A DNA stretch of 64,000 bases, from assembly GCF_014784055.1 (NCBI RefSeq), contig NZ_CP061813.1, forward strand, positions 273,501 to 337,500, read 5' to 3'. Both the position numbers and the translations under genes were made by a program. The DNA is from Polaribacter haliotis. Lineage in GTDB: Bacteria > Bacteroidota > Bacteroidia > Flavobacteriales > Flavobacteriaceae. Below, in pieces: positions 31,370 to 40,272 of the stretch (positions within the stretch are counted from its first letter, which is position 1; each line of letters opens with the position of its first letter). Under the pieces are notes generated by a model. It was not told where the DNA came from. It did not search any database and was given only the letters and a program-made list of their open reading frames with translations.

Positions 31370-33145
31370 TTAATCTCTATAAATTTTATCGTATAATTTT
31401 TGATAGATTTTTAAGATAATAGCACGTTTCATTTTCATTGTTGGTGTTAAATGGCCACCATCAATAGACCAAACATCTGGCGTTAATTCGAAACGCTTAA
31501 TTTGTTCCCATTTTCCAAAGTTAATATTACATTCATCAACTTCTTCTTGAATGCGTTTAATTATAATGTCAGAATTTATTATCTCTTCATTCGTTTTACC
31601 AATAGAAAGTCCTTTTTTATCTATCCAATCTTTTATAAAATCGAAGTTTGGTTGAATAATTGCTGCTGGCATTTTTTCATTTTCTCCAACAACCATCACT
31701 TGTTCTATAAACAAAGATTGTTTTAACTCGCCTTCTAATAATGGTGGAATTACATATTTTCCTCCAGAAGTTTTAAACATTTCTTTTGTTCTTCCTGTAA
31801 TTTTTAAAAAACCATCTGCATCAAATTCTCCTTTATCTCCAGAATAGAAATAACCATTCTTTAAAACTTCTGCAGTTTTTTCAGGATCTTTATAATAACC
31901 CATCATTACATTTGGTCCTTTTATTAAAATTTCTCCTGTTTCTGCAATTTTAACTTCTACACCACTTATTACTTTACCAACTGTTCCTGGTTTAAAACCT
32001 CCATTTCTAACATCGTTTACTGTAGTTACTGGAGATGTTTCAGTTAAGCCATAACCTTCCATAATTGGCATATTTGCAGCAGCAAATACTCTTGTTAACC
32101 TTGTTTGCAAAGCGGCACTTCCAGAAACCATTAATTTTAATTCTCCTCCAAGAGCAGCTTGCCATTTCGAAAAGATAAGCTTTCTAGCAAGACCTAATTG
32201 TTTTTCATACCACCAACCATTTTCTCCATAAGGTTTGTATTTTAAACCTAAATTTACTGCCCAAAAGAATAATCCTTTTTTAATTCCTGATAAAGATTCT
32301 CCTTTTAAAATAATTTTATCGTAAATTTTTTCGTACAAACGTGGCACAGCTGTCATAACGTTTGGTTTTATTTCTTGTGCATTTTCGGTTAGTTTTTCAA
32401 TAGATTCTGCAAAATAAACAGAAACACCACAATATTGATATAGATACAATATCATTCTTTCGAATATATGGCAGATTGGTAAAAAACTCAATCCTCTATC
32501 TTTTCCATAATCTAAAGGAACTCTTTCAAAAGAGCTTAAAACATTAGTAACCACGTTTTTGTGAGTTAACATAACACCTTTTGGTCTTCCTGTCGTTCCA
32601 GAAGTATAAATTAGAGTTGCTAAATCTTCCGGCTTTACGTTATTTTTTCTATCTTCAAGAATCTCTTGATTGCTAGTATCTTCTCCAGATTTTAAAATTT
32701 CTTTCCAGCTTTGTTCCCCAGCAATGTCATCAAAAGTAAAAACACCTTTTAAATGTGTATTTCCTTTTATAGCATTTAGTTTTTCTAATACATCTACATC
32801 AGAAACAAAACAATATATAGCTTCTGAATGATTTAAAACATACTCGTAATCTTCTTTACAAATTGTTGGGTAAATAGGTACATTTTGTGCGCCAGTTTGT
32901 AAAACACCAATATCACAAATATTCCATTCGGTTCTATTGGTTGATGAAATTACTGCAATTTTATCATTTGGTTTTACGCCTAAATTAATTAGTCCTCTAC
33001 TAATTTTATTGGCTTGATCTATATATTCTTGTGTAGATGTACTTACCCAATTACCACTTGTTTTAGAGGTAAATGCTTTTTTTAAATTGTAGGTTTCTAA
33101 TTGATAATAAGGAAAATCAAATAATCTCGTAATTTCTATTGCCAT
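31370..33145 (-). CDS. Long-chain fatty acid-CoA ligase, paralog 1
   Basis: A 591-residue AMP-forming acyl-CoA synthetase of the FadD15/FACS type. Visible motifs are the P-loop LIYTSGTTGRPKGVMLTHKN (about 177-196), YGLTETSP (about 360), the adenylate motif YYSGDKGEFDADGFLKITGR (with the Asp that contacts the ribose) and, near the end, LTPTMKMKR. It activates long-chain fatty acids for beta-oxidation or phospholipid synthesis. It lies 73 bp downstream of a close paralog at 33219, with the same start context (IxRLFDFPYYQ), evidence of tandem duplication. It probably associates with the membrane, though no membrane span is seen. Confidence 0.92.
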   Translation of the reverse strand: MAIEITRLFDFPYYQLETYNLKKAFTSKTSGNWVSTSTQEYIDQANKISRGLINLGVKPNDKIAVISSTNRTEWNICDIGVLQTGAQNVPIYPTICKEDYEYVLNHSEAIYCFVSDVDVLEKLNAIKGNTHLKGVFTFDDIAGEQSWKEILKSGEDTSNQEILEDRKNNVKPEDLATLIYTSGTTGRPKGVMLTHKNVVTNVLSSFERVPLDYGKDRGLSFLPICHIFERMILYLYQYCGVSVYFAESIEKLTENAQEIKPNVMTAVPRLYEKIYDKIILKGESLSGIKKGLFFWAVNLGLKYKPYGENGWWYEKQLGLARKLIFSKWQAALGGELKLMVSGSAALQTRLTRVFAAANMPIMEGYGLTETSPVTTVNDVRNGGFKPGTVGKVISGVEVKIAETGEILIKGPNVMMGYYKDPEKTAEVLKNGYFYSGDKGEFDADGFLKITGRTKEMFKTSGGKYVIPPLLEGELKQSLFIEQVMVVGENEKMPAAIIQPNFDFIKDWIDKKGLSIGKTNEEIINSDIIIKRIQEEVDECNINFGKWEQIKRFELTPDVWSIDGGHLTPTMKMKRAIILKIYQKLYDKIYRD

Positions 33146-33218
33146 AAGTTATATTTTCTGCAATGCAAAATAGGGAAATTCCCTTAATATGACAAATAGA
33201 AAATTAAATGCTTTTTTA

Positions 33219-34982
33219 TTAAGAATTATATATTTTTTTATGCAAATTTTTATATTTTTCTTTAATAACTTTTCTTTTCATTTTCATTGTAGGAGTTAAA
33301 TGACCATCTTCAATTGTCCATTCATCTGGTGTAATTTCGAACTTTTTAATTTGTTCCCATTTGCCAAACTTTTTATTATAAAAATCTATTTCTTTTTGAA
33401 TCCTCTTTATCAGTTTTTTATTTGAAGTAATATTTTTAATTGTATGATTTTTTCTTTTTGCCCATTCGTAAACGAAATCAAAATGAATTTGAATAATGGC
33501 AGCAGGCATTTTTTCTCCTTCACCAATTACCATAATTTGTTCTATAAATCTCGATTTTTTAAATTCACTTTCTAAAGCTGAAGGAGCAATGTATTTTCCA
33601 CCAGAAGTTTTAAATATTTCTTTTTTTCGATCTGTAATTGTTAAAAAACCATTTTTATCAATAGATCCAATATCACCAGTATGTAAATAACCATTAACAA
33701 TGGTTTTATTGGTCATTTCTTCGTTTTTGTAATAACCTAACATCACATTTTTTCCTTTCATTAAAATTTCTCCATCAATAGCAGTTTTAATTTCTACCCC
33801 TTCTAAAGGTTTACCAACAGAACCTATTTTTAATCCGTTATTTCTAACATCATTTACAGTTCCTGCAGGCGAAGACTCTGTCATTCCATAACCTTCATAA
33901 ACAGGAATTTCTGCAGCTGTAAAAACTCTAATTAATCTATCTTGTAAAGGCGCGCTTCCAGAAATCATAAATTTTAATTCTCCACCTAAAGCTTGTCTCC
34001 ATTTAGAGAAAATTAGTTTATTTGCTATTTTTAATTTGAAATGATACCATGCTCCGTTTTTATAATAAGGTTCATATTTTTCTCCTAATTCTAATGCCCA
34101 AAAAAATAATTGTTTTTTAATTCCTTTTAATTCACTTCCTTTATCTACAATTTTATCGAAAATTTTTTCTAATAATCTTGGTACAACTGCTAAATACCCT
34201 GGTTTTACTTCTCTAATATTATCGCCTATTTTCTCTATGCTTTCTGCAAAATAAACTTCATTTCCAAGATATAAGTTAAGATAAGAAGCTGTTCTTTCAT
34301 ATATATGACAAACTGGTAGGTAGCTTAAAATACGATTATTAACGTTATTTAAATCGAAAGCTTTCACAGTTGCAAAAACTGTAAAAACAATATTTTCATG
34401 ACTTAACATAACTCCTTTTGGAGTACCTGTTGTACCAGAGGTGTAAATAATTGTTGCTAAATTATTTGGTTTAATGTTTTGTTTTCTTTCTTCTATTTCT
34501 TTTTGATAATTTTCTTTTTCGCCTAATTCTAAAAACGAATTCCAACTATAATTTTTGGTTGATTCTTCCAAAGAAAAGATTCCTTTTAATTTTGTTTTTG
34601 GGAGTATAGATTTTACCTTCTTGTACAAATAATCATTAGATACAAAACAATAAGTTGCATCTGAATGATCTAAAATATAGGCATAATCTTTTTCTGAAAG
34701 TGTTGCATATAAAGGAACATTTTGGGCGCCAGTTTGTAGAATTCCAATATCTAAAATATGCCAATTTGGGTTATTATTCTCTGTAATTACCGCAATTTTA
34801 TCATTTGGTTGTACACCTAAACTTATTAACGAACTACTTACTTTATTGGCTAAATTGATATATTCTTTTGTTGAAATACTTTTCCAAAGAGCACTTTCTT
34901 TATAATTGAAACATTTTTCTAAAGGATTATTTTCTTTTTGATAATAAGGAAAGTCGAAAAGGCGAGAAATTGTAATACCCAT
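33219..34982 (-). CDS. Long-chain fatty acid-CoA ligase, paralog 2
   Basis: A 587-residue paralog of the preceding enzyme. It has IIYTSGTTGTPKGVMLSHEN (about 178-197), YGMTESSPAGTVNDVRN, and YLHTGDIGSIDKNGFLTITDR. The two proteins share LTPTMKMKR and many blocks throughout, but differ in the linker and the lysine-rich tail, so substrate preference may differ. It is transcribed first of the pair. Its upstream gap contains two strong hairpins belonging to the next gene. Confidence 0.92.
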   Translation of the reverse strand: MGITISRLFDFPYYQKENNPLEKCFNYKESALWKSISTKEYINLANKVSSSLISLGVQPNDKIAVITENNNPNWHILDIGILQTGAQNVPLYATLSEKDYAYILDHSDATYCFVSNDYLYKKVKSILPKTKLKGIFSLEESTKNYSWNSFLELGEKENYQKEIEERKQNIKPNNLATIIYTSGTTGTPKGVMLSHENIVFTVFATVKAFDLNNVNNRILSYLPVCHIYERTASYLNLYLGNEVYFAESIEKIGDNIREVKPGYLAVVPRLLEKIFDKIVDKGSELKGIKKQLFFWALELGEKYEPYYKNGAWYHFKLKIANKLIFSKWRQALGGELKFMISGSAPLQDRLIRVFTAAEIPVYEGYGMTESSPAGTVNDVRNNGLKIGSVGKPLEGVEIKTAIDGEILMKGKNVMLGYYKNEEMTNKTIVNGYLHTGDIGSIDKNGFLTITDRKKEIFKTSGGKYIAPSALESEFKKSRFIEQIMVIGEGEKMPAAIIQIHFDFVYEWAKRKNHTIKNITSNKKLIKRIQKEIDFYNKKFGKWEQIKKFEITPDEWTIEDGHLTPTMKMKRKVIKEKYKNLHKKIYNS

Positions 34983-35026
34983 AAAAAATTATTTAACGAC
35001 AAGATAAGAAAAGATTTTTTTAAGAT

Positions 35027-35054
35027 AAAAAGGTTAGCAAATAGCTAACCTTTT
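35027..35054 (-). terminator. Terminator downstream of the pentapeptide-repeat gene
   Basis: AAAAAGGTTAGC (35027-35038) and GCTAACCTTTT (35044-35054) with a 5-nt loop; T-rich on both sides, so possibly bidirectional. Confidence 0.7.
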
Positions 35055-35136
35055 AGGAGAATCAATTTTTTAAAAAAAATGATTCGGGGGAATAAAATAT
35101 GTAAAATGATTGAGATGATTACTTTTTAAACAAAAA

Positions 35137-35165
35137 ACTAGCTTTCTTTAGAAAAGAAAGCTAGT
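35137..35165. terminator. Second hairpin in the 3' region of the pentapeptide-repeat gene
   Basis: ACTAGCTTTCTT (35137-35148) and AAGAAAGCTAGT (35154-35165) are perfect 12-bp arms with a 5-nt loop; a T6 run follows on the minus strand. Two stacked hairpins within 110 bp are more than needed for termination. Confidence 0.65.
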
Positions 35166-35252
35166 AATATCTGGTGAGTTAGCCCCTAATCCAACTTTCC
35201 CATTATTGTGCAATTTAATAATAACTTTTATTTTGTATATAGGTATAAATAC

Positions 35253-36047
35253 CTATTTTTTATCAATTAAATATTTTCCGAAACTTTTTCCATTTATTTT
35301 AGTGTACTTAGAATCAATGTCATAAGCTACATCCATTCCAGAGATATTAAAATCTCCAGAAACTTTCATATACTTTATATTTAAATCTTCTTCGAATTTT
35401 GTGTTAACAAAAGAAACTCCGTTTTTAAATTGTGTATACTTAAAAGTTGCAGAATCTTTAAAAACTGAATTCGAAAAACTAACCTTTGTGTTAAAATTAG
35501 TGTATTTAAAAGTGGCTATTTCATCGAAAACAGTATTTTCGAAACTAATATCTTGGTCGAATTTTGCATATTTAAAAGTGGTGTCGTCATCAAAAGTACT
35601 TCCAGAAAAATCTGCATCTCTTTCGAAACGAGAATATTTAAACATTGCTTTTCTTTCGAAATTACAATTCTTAAAAATGGCAATATCTTCGAAACTTGCA
35701 GTAAAAGTGTAACCAGAATCTTCATCTGGTATGTATGCTAAAACATCATCTCTAAATGTGCAATTAGTAAATGAAATTTTTACATCAATCAATTTTTTAA
35801 TTTCGTTGCTAGAGTTTCCAGAACCCCAATTAAACCAACTATTCTTCTTTTTTCTAGGCAATTTTTCCAAAGCTTCATCCATATAAGTGAAATCTAATGT
35901 ACCAACAATAGTTACATTATTATAGGAAATCGATTTTCCGTTTTTAATATCTTTCATAATATCTGAAGCTTCTACAGTTTTTTGTGCAAAACTTATAGTT
36001 GCTGATAAAAAAAGACAAATACCTAAAAGTGTAAATTTATTTTTCAT
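35253..36047 (-). CDS. Secreted pentapeptide-repeat-like protein
   Basis: A 264-residue protein with an N-terminal signal peptide (FTLLGICLFLSATISFAQ). From residue ~95 it contains at least seven ~20-residue units of the form A(T/M)FKYxxFxxxxxFxxxxF, such as ATFKYTNFNTKVSFSNSVF. The five-residue periodicity of Phe/Leu is that of a right-handed quadrilateral beta-helix (PF00805/PF13576 type). No catalytic motif is seen. Placement in the periplasm or at the surface is inferred from the signal peptide. It has its own terminators and no obvious operon partner. Confidence 0.85.
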   Translation of the reverse strand: MKNKFTLLGICLFLSATISFAQKTVEASDIMKDIKNGKSISYNNVTIVGTLDFTYMDEALEKLPRKKKNSWFNWGSGNSSNEIKKLIDVKISFTNCTFRDDVLAYIPDEDSGYTFTASFEDIAIFKNCNFERKAMFKYSRFERDADFSGSTFDDDTTFKYAKFDQDISFENTVFDEIATFKYTNFNTKVSFSNSVFKDSATFKYTQFKNGVSFVNTKFEEDLNIKYMKVSGDFNISGMDVAYDIDSKYTKINGKSFGKYLIDKK

Positions 36048-36108
36048 TTTATTTGAGTTTTAAAGTGTTTTCTTAAAAGACCACTCAAAAGTTAAAATGT
36101 GACAGTTT

Positions 36109-37431
36109 TTATAAAATAAATGTAATTATAAACACTGTTTTTCCATTTTTAGAGTTAAAATGAATACTTCCTTTATGTGCTTCAACAATACTTTTCGTAA
36201 GTGTCAAACCAATTCCAGAACCATTTTTACGAGTTGTAAAATATGGTACAAAAATATTTTCTTTTATTTCATTAGAAATACCAATTCCATTATCGGAAAT
36301 TTCTAAATGTAGGCGATTATTTTCTTCTGTAACTTGAATTTCAATTTCTGGATGTTCAGTTTCTGTAAGTGCGTACAAACAATTTGATATTAAATTGATG
36401 AGAATTTGTTCAATTTGATTTTTATCTGCATTAATTATAAAATTATCACTTGAATTAAAAATTAAGTTGATTTTCTTTGCTAAAAACTCTTGTTTATAGA
36501 GTTCTAATGTATTTTGAATAGTTTCCGTTAAACTAATTTCTTTCTTATTTGGCAAAGGCAATTCTGCTAATTTTCGATACGTATCTACAAAAGAAGTTAA
36601 ATGTAAAGAGCGTCTTTTAATAATACTTAAACCTTGTGAAAGTTCATCAATAGTATCTTCGTCTGTATTTTCTTCTTGTAATAAAGAATGTAAATTTTCC
36701 GCTAAACTACTAATAGGAGTAATGGTGTTTATAATTTCGTGCGACATTACATTCATTAATTTATACCAAGCTTCTTTCTCTTTTTTGTCTATTAATTGCT
36801 GAATTGTTTCTAAAGAAACTACCAAATATTCAAACTCATTGGTTTGTGTTACTGCAGTTTTTAGGAAGAAATTTTCTTTATCGTCATTTATTTTTAAAGA
36901 AATGGTGTTTCTAATTTCCTTCCAATCTTTAATAAAATTGGTTAATTCGCCTATTTTGGTTTGGAGTAAATTCCAATTATAAAACTTCGGGATTTTTAAA
37001 AAGTTAGCAAATGCTTTATTGATTTGAAAAATGGATATTTCTCCATTCACGTCTTTTTTTAGAATTAAAATTCCAATTCCTAAACTTTCAATAATATTCG
37101 TAAAAATAAGTTGTTCCGATGTTTTTGATAAACTTTGTTTTCTGTGTTTTTCTAATAATAATGCTGTTTTATTATGCAAAGGATTCTTTCTTTTTTCAGC
37201 AGAAATCGTGTTAGAATAATCATCAAACAATAAACAATCTATCGATTTTTCGATATCTGTAAATAGTTTTTTTAGATATTCTGTAAAAAGGAAAAACTGA
37301 AATATAAGCAACAAAGAGAAACCAATTGTATTAACAATAAACCCTTTTTTAAAGCTAAAAACGATTATTACTCCATTAATAATCAATAAAATTAATCGAA
37401 TTACAATCTGAATATATTGTGGTTTTCCCAT
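36109..37431 (-). CDS. Membrane sensor histidine kinase
   Basis: A 440-residue kinase. Two membrane helices (about 9-27 and 33-51) with almost no periplasmic loop suggest that it senses within or under the membrane. A PAS-like region (~105-210) is followed by HisKA (MNVMSHEIINTIT, phosphorylated H231) and HATPase_c (NQIEQILINLISNCLYAL, DNGIGIS, GSGIGLTLTKSIVEAHKG). The layout resembles NtrB/YfhK-like kinases paired with sigma-54 activators. Its ATG directly abuts the stop of the response regulator gene, so the two are translationally coupled. The output is probably the divergent efflux operon. Confidence 0.92.
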   Translation of the reverse strand: MGKPQYIQIVIRLILLIINGVIIVFSFKKGFIVNTIGFSLLLIFQFFLFTEYLKKLFTDIEKSIDCLLFDDYSNTISAEKRKNPLHNKTALLLEKHRKQSLSKTSEQLIFTNIIESLGIGILILKKDVNGEISIFQINKAFANFLKIPKFYNWNLLQTKIGELTNFIKDWKEIRNTISLKINDDKENFFLKTAVTQTNEFEYLVVSLETIQQLIDKKEKEAWYKLMNVMSHEIINTITPISSLAENLHSLLQEENTDEDTIDELSQGLSIIKRRSLHLTSFVDTYRKLAELPLPNKKEISLTETIQNTLELYKQEFLAKKINLIFNSSDNFIINADKNQIEQILINLISNCLYALTETEHPEIEIQVTEENNRLHLEISDNGIGISNEIKENIFVPYFTTRKNGSGIGLTLTKSIVEAHKGSIHFNSKNGKTVFIITFIL

Positions 37432-38802
37432 TTATAATTGATGTTTCTCTAATCTTCTGTACAAAGCAGCTCTTGTTAAGCCCAAATCTTTTGCAGCTTT
37501 AGAAATATTGCCTTGGTGTTTTGTAATTGCTTGCTGAATTAATACTTTTTCAGTTTCTTCTAAATTTAAACTTTCGCCTAAATTTACGTCAATTTTCTTT
37601 GCTGAAAAATGCAAGTCAGAAACTTCAATCTCATCATTATCTGTTATTATTACAGCACGTTCTACAATATGTTCTATTTCTCTAATATTTCCTGGCCAAT
37701 GGTATTTTTCCATTGCTTTTAATGCTTCCGAAGTAAAATTGGTTATTTTCTTTCGATATTTCTGTGTTAATTTTTCAAGAAAATGTGTTGCTAACAACTT
37801 TATATCATTTGTTCTTTCACGAAGTGGAGGCAAGTTCAATTCAATGGTATTTATTCTGAATAATAAATCTTGACGAAATGTTTCTTCTTCCACCATTTTA
37901 TGAATTGGCGCATTTGTAGCACAAATAATTCTGGCATCAATTTCCGTTTCTTTTCCTTCTCCTAAACGTGTCACTTTCCGATTCTGAATAACAGTTAATA
38001 ATTTAGATTGTAAATGGAGTGGTAAATTTCCAATTTCATCCAAGAAAATAGTTCCACCTTTTGCCAATTCGAATCTCCCTAAAGTATCTTTATGCGCATC
38101 TGTAAAGGCTCCTTTAACGTAACCAAACAATTCACTTTCGAATAAATTTTCATTTAAAGAACCTAAATCTACGTGAATAAAAGGATAATTTTTTCTGTTC
38201 GATTGTAAATGAATTTCTTTAGCAAACACATATTTTCCTGTTCCATTTTCACCTAAAATTAAAACATTGGCATCTGTTGGCGCTACTTTTTTAACCAAAT
38301 TCATGGCAGATTGCATTGCTGTAGAATTTCCAATAATATGTTCCGTTTTTTGGTGAAACTCTTTGTCTTGGTGTTCTTGAATGGTTTCTAATTGGGTATT
38401 TTTTCTTTTAGAACGAGATAATTCTACACCCGCATTTACAGAAGTGTAGAGTTTTTCTGTTGTCCAAGGTTTTAAGATAAAATCGGTTGCCCCTTTTTTA
38501 ATGGCATCTACTGCTAAATTTACGCTTCCAAAAGCAGTCATTAGAAGAATGGTAGTTTCTGGGCTAATTTCTTTAATGTTTTTTAGCCAATACAAACCTT
38601 CTTTTCCATCTTCGAAACCAATTCTATAATTCATATCTAACAATACAACATCTATTGTGTTCTTCGTTAAATGCGAATTTATATTTTGTGGATTATTTTC
38701 AGTAATTATTTTTGAAAAGTATTTTTTCAAGCTAATTCTGGCCGAAAACAGAATATCATCATCATCATCTACAATTAAAATGGTTGCTTCTTTTTTTCTC
38801 AT
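37432..38802 (-). CDS. Sigma-54-dependent NtrC-family response regulator
   Basis: A 456-residue protein with three domains. The receiver (1-125) has LIVDDDDD, phospho-acceptor D56 in VVLLDMN, and K111. The sigma-54 AAA+ domain has Walker A GENGTGKY (184-191) and the sigma-contact loop GAFTDA (231-236), a known variant of GAFTGA. The C-terminal Fis-type HTH is NISKAAKDLGLTRAALYRRL. It should bind the repeats at 38821-38858 and activate the promoter at 38921-38936. A -7 box for its own gene lies between those repeats, suggesting autoregulation. Confidence 0.95.
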   Translation of the reverse strand: MRKKEATILIVDDDDDILFSARISLKKYFSKIITENNPQNINSHLTKNTIDVVLLDMNYRIGFEDGKEGLYWLKNIKEISPETTILLMTAFGSVNLAVDAIKKGATDFILKPWTTEKLYTSVNAGVELSRSKRKNTQLETIQEHQDKEFHQKTEHIIGNSTAMQSAMNLVKKVAPTDANVLILGENGTGKYVFAKEIHLQSNRKNYPFIHVDLGSLNENLFESELFGYVKGAFTDAHKDTLGRFELAKGGTIFLDEIGNLPLHLQSKLLTVIQNRKVTRLGEGKETEIDARIICATNAPIHKMVEEETFRQDLLFRINTIELNLPPLRERTNDIKLLATHFLEKLTQKYRKKITNFTSEALKAMEKYHWPGNIREIEHIVERAVIITDNDEIEVSDLHFSAKKIDVNLGESLNLEETEKVLIQQAITKHQGNISKAAKDLGLTRAALYRRLEKHQL

Positions 38803-38820
38803 AGTACATAATTAGTGTTT

Positions 38821-38858
38821 TGTTTGAATATGAACAAAAATATGTCCGTTTTTGAACA
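38821..38858. promoter_or_regulatory. Tandem enhancer sites for the NtrC-type regulator
   Basis: TGTTTGAATATGAACA (38821-38836) and TGTCCGTTTTTGAACA (38843-38858) both fit TGTYY-N6-GAACA and start 22 bp apart, about two helical turns. They lie 63-100 bp upstream of the sigma-54 promoter, the usual enhancer position. Confidence 0.65.
38835..38842 (-). promoter_or_regulatory. -7 box of the response regulator/kinase operon
   Basis: TATTTTTG (TAnnTTTG) on the minus strand overlaps the first enhancer repeat by 2 bp and ends before the second. Transcription would begin about 28 bp before the regulator ATG. Regulator binding would cover it. Confidence 0.5.
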
Positions 38859-38920
38859 CTCTTAATTTTTGGTAAATTCATATACTATTGAAAATCAATG
38901 TTTTAAAATTTATTTTTCGT

Positions 38921-38936
38921 TGGCATATTTGTGGCA
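38921..38936 (+). promoter_or_regulatory. Sigma-54 promoter of the efflux operon
   Basis: TGGCATATTTGTGGCA matches the -24/-12 consensus TGGCACG-N4-TTGCA, with GG and GC exactly 10 nt apart. The -12 element overlaps a GTG (38931) that could be mistaken for the start of the membrane fusion protein. Confidence 0.8.
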
Positions 38937-38963
38937 TATCAATTACCAAACGAAATAGAATTT

Positions 38964-40208
38964 ATGGATACTCAAATAAAACCTAAAAATAAAAAAACTA
39001 AAAAAATGCTCTTATGGGGAATTCCTGCTGTTATTTTAATGGCAGTAATTTTAATGAATGCTACCAGAAAAAAGCAAGTCAATCTTAAAAAAGATACCAT
39101 TAGTATTCGTGAAGTTACCAAAGGAGATTTCGAAGATGTTATTTTATTTAATAGTACAGTAGAACCTAAAACTTCTGTTTTGGTGAATGTAATTCAAGGT
39201 GGTTCTGTTTCAGAAATTTTTGTGGAAAGTGGACAAATCATTAAAAAAGGGACGCCACTTTTAAAGGTGTATAACCCAAATGCAGAATTGAATTATCTAA
39301 CGCAAGAAACTGCAATGGTGGAGCAAATTAACAACTTAAGAAACTTACGTGTGAATATTAAAAATCAGCAATTAAGTTTAGACCAACAATTATTAAGTAT
39401 CGATAATGATTTTAGAAATGCAGACAGACAATATAAATTAGATTCTACTTTGTATAAAAAAGAGGTGATTGCAAAAAACGATTATCAGAAAACACAACAA
39501 GAATATTCTTTTCAAAAAGAGAGAAGTGGTGTGATTAAAAAGAGTGTTTTCAACGAGAAAAAAAGTAGAGATAATCAATTAGCAAGAATAAATACTTCTT
39601 TATCAAACATGGAAAAGAGTTTGGAATTATTATACAAAAACAAAGAGAATTTTGTGGTAAAAGCGCCTGTAGATGGTTTGTTGTCTTCATTTAATCCTAT
39701 TTTAGGAGAAAGCTACAATCAAGGGCAACCAATTGGAAAAATGGATGTTTTAGACGGTTATAAATTAGTGGCAAAGGTTGATGAATATTACAATTCTAAA
39801 TTACAAGAAGGTATTTCTGGAACTGTTGCCTTAAACTCAAAAAACTACGAAGTAAAATTATCGAAAGTGTTTTCAGAAATTGTTGGAGGACAATTTAAAT
39901 TAGAATTAAATTTTAAACAAGATTCCCTTTCAAACGACGTAAAAAGAGGAATGTCTTTAAAAACAAAAGTATTTTTATCAAGCAAAACTGAAGCTTTATT
40001 ATTAAGTAAAGGTTTGTTTTATCAAAGTACAAATGGTGCTTGGGTTTTTGTGTTAAATTCTGATAATAAAGCAGTAAAAAGAAATATTAAAATAGGAAGA
40101 GAAAATCCTTTTTATTATGAAGTTTTAGAAGGATTGCAAGTAGGAGATAAGGTAATTACATCGAGTTACGATGATTATAAAGATGTTGAAGAGATTAATA
40201 TTGAGTAG
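38964..40208 (+). CDS. HlyD/MacA-like membrane fusion protein
   Basis: A 414-residue periplasmic adaptor counted from ATG 38964, because the longer GTG start at 38931 falls inside the sigma-54 promoter. After a basic N-terminus comes one membrane anchor (LLWGIPAVILMAVILM), then a barrel-sandwich domain (ILFNSTVEPKTSVLVNVIQG), a long coiled-coil hairpin (residues ~100-215, QQLSLDQQLLSIDNDF) and beta-barrel/membrane-proximal domains. It should bridge the inner-membrane permeases to an outer-membrane channel, which is not encoded here. It heads an operon with the ATPase and permease genes. Confidence 0.9.
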   Translation: MDTQIKPKNKKTKKMLLWGIPAVILMAVILMNATRKKQVNLKKDTISIREVTKGDFEDVILFNSTVEPKTSVLVNVIQGGSVSEIFVESGQIIKKGTPLLKVYNPNAELNYLTQETAMVEQINNLRNLRVNIKNQQLSLDQQLLSIDNDFRNADRQYKLDSTLYKKEVIAKNDYQKTQQEYSFQKERSGVIKKSVFNEKKSRDNQLARINTSLSNMEKSLELLYKNKENFVVKAPVDGLLSSFNPILGESYNQGQPIGKMDVLDGYKLVAKVDEYYNSKLQEGISGTVALNSKNYEVKLSKVFSEIVGGQFKLELNFKQDSLSNDVKRGMSLKTKVFLSSKTEALLLSKGLFYQSTNGAWVFVLNSDNKAVKRNIKIGRENPFYYEVLEGLQVGDKVITSSYDDYKDVEEINIE

Positions 40209-40240
40209 ACAGTCTTCAGTTGGCAGTCGCAGTTTTCAAT
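40209..40240. repeat. Short CAGT-rich repeat remnant
   Basis: Four CAGT units (CAGTCTTCAGTTGGCAGTC, then GCAGTTTTC) lie directly after the stop of the membrane fusion protein. Such CAGT strings look like remnants of dispersed intergenic repeats. No gene is present. Confidence 0.4.
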
Positions 40241-40272
40241 AATAAATAAAATAAAATTTAAAAATATATATA

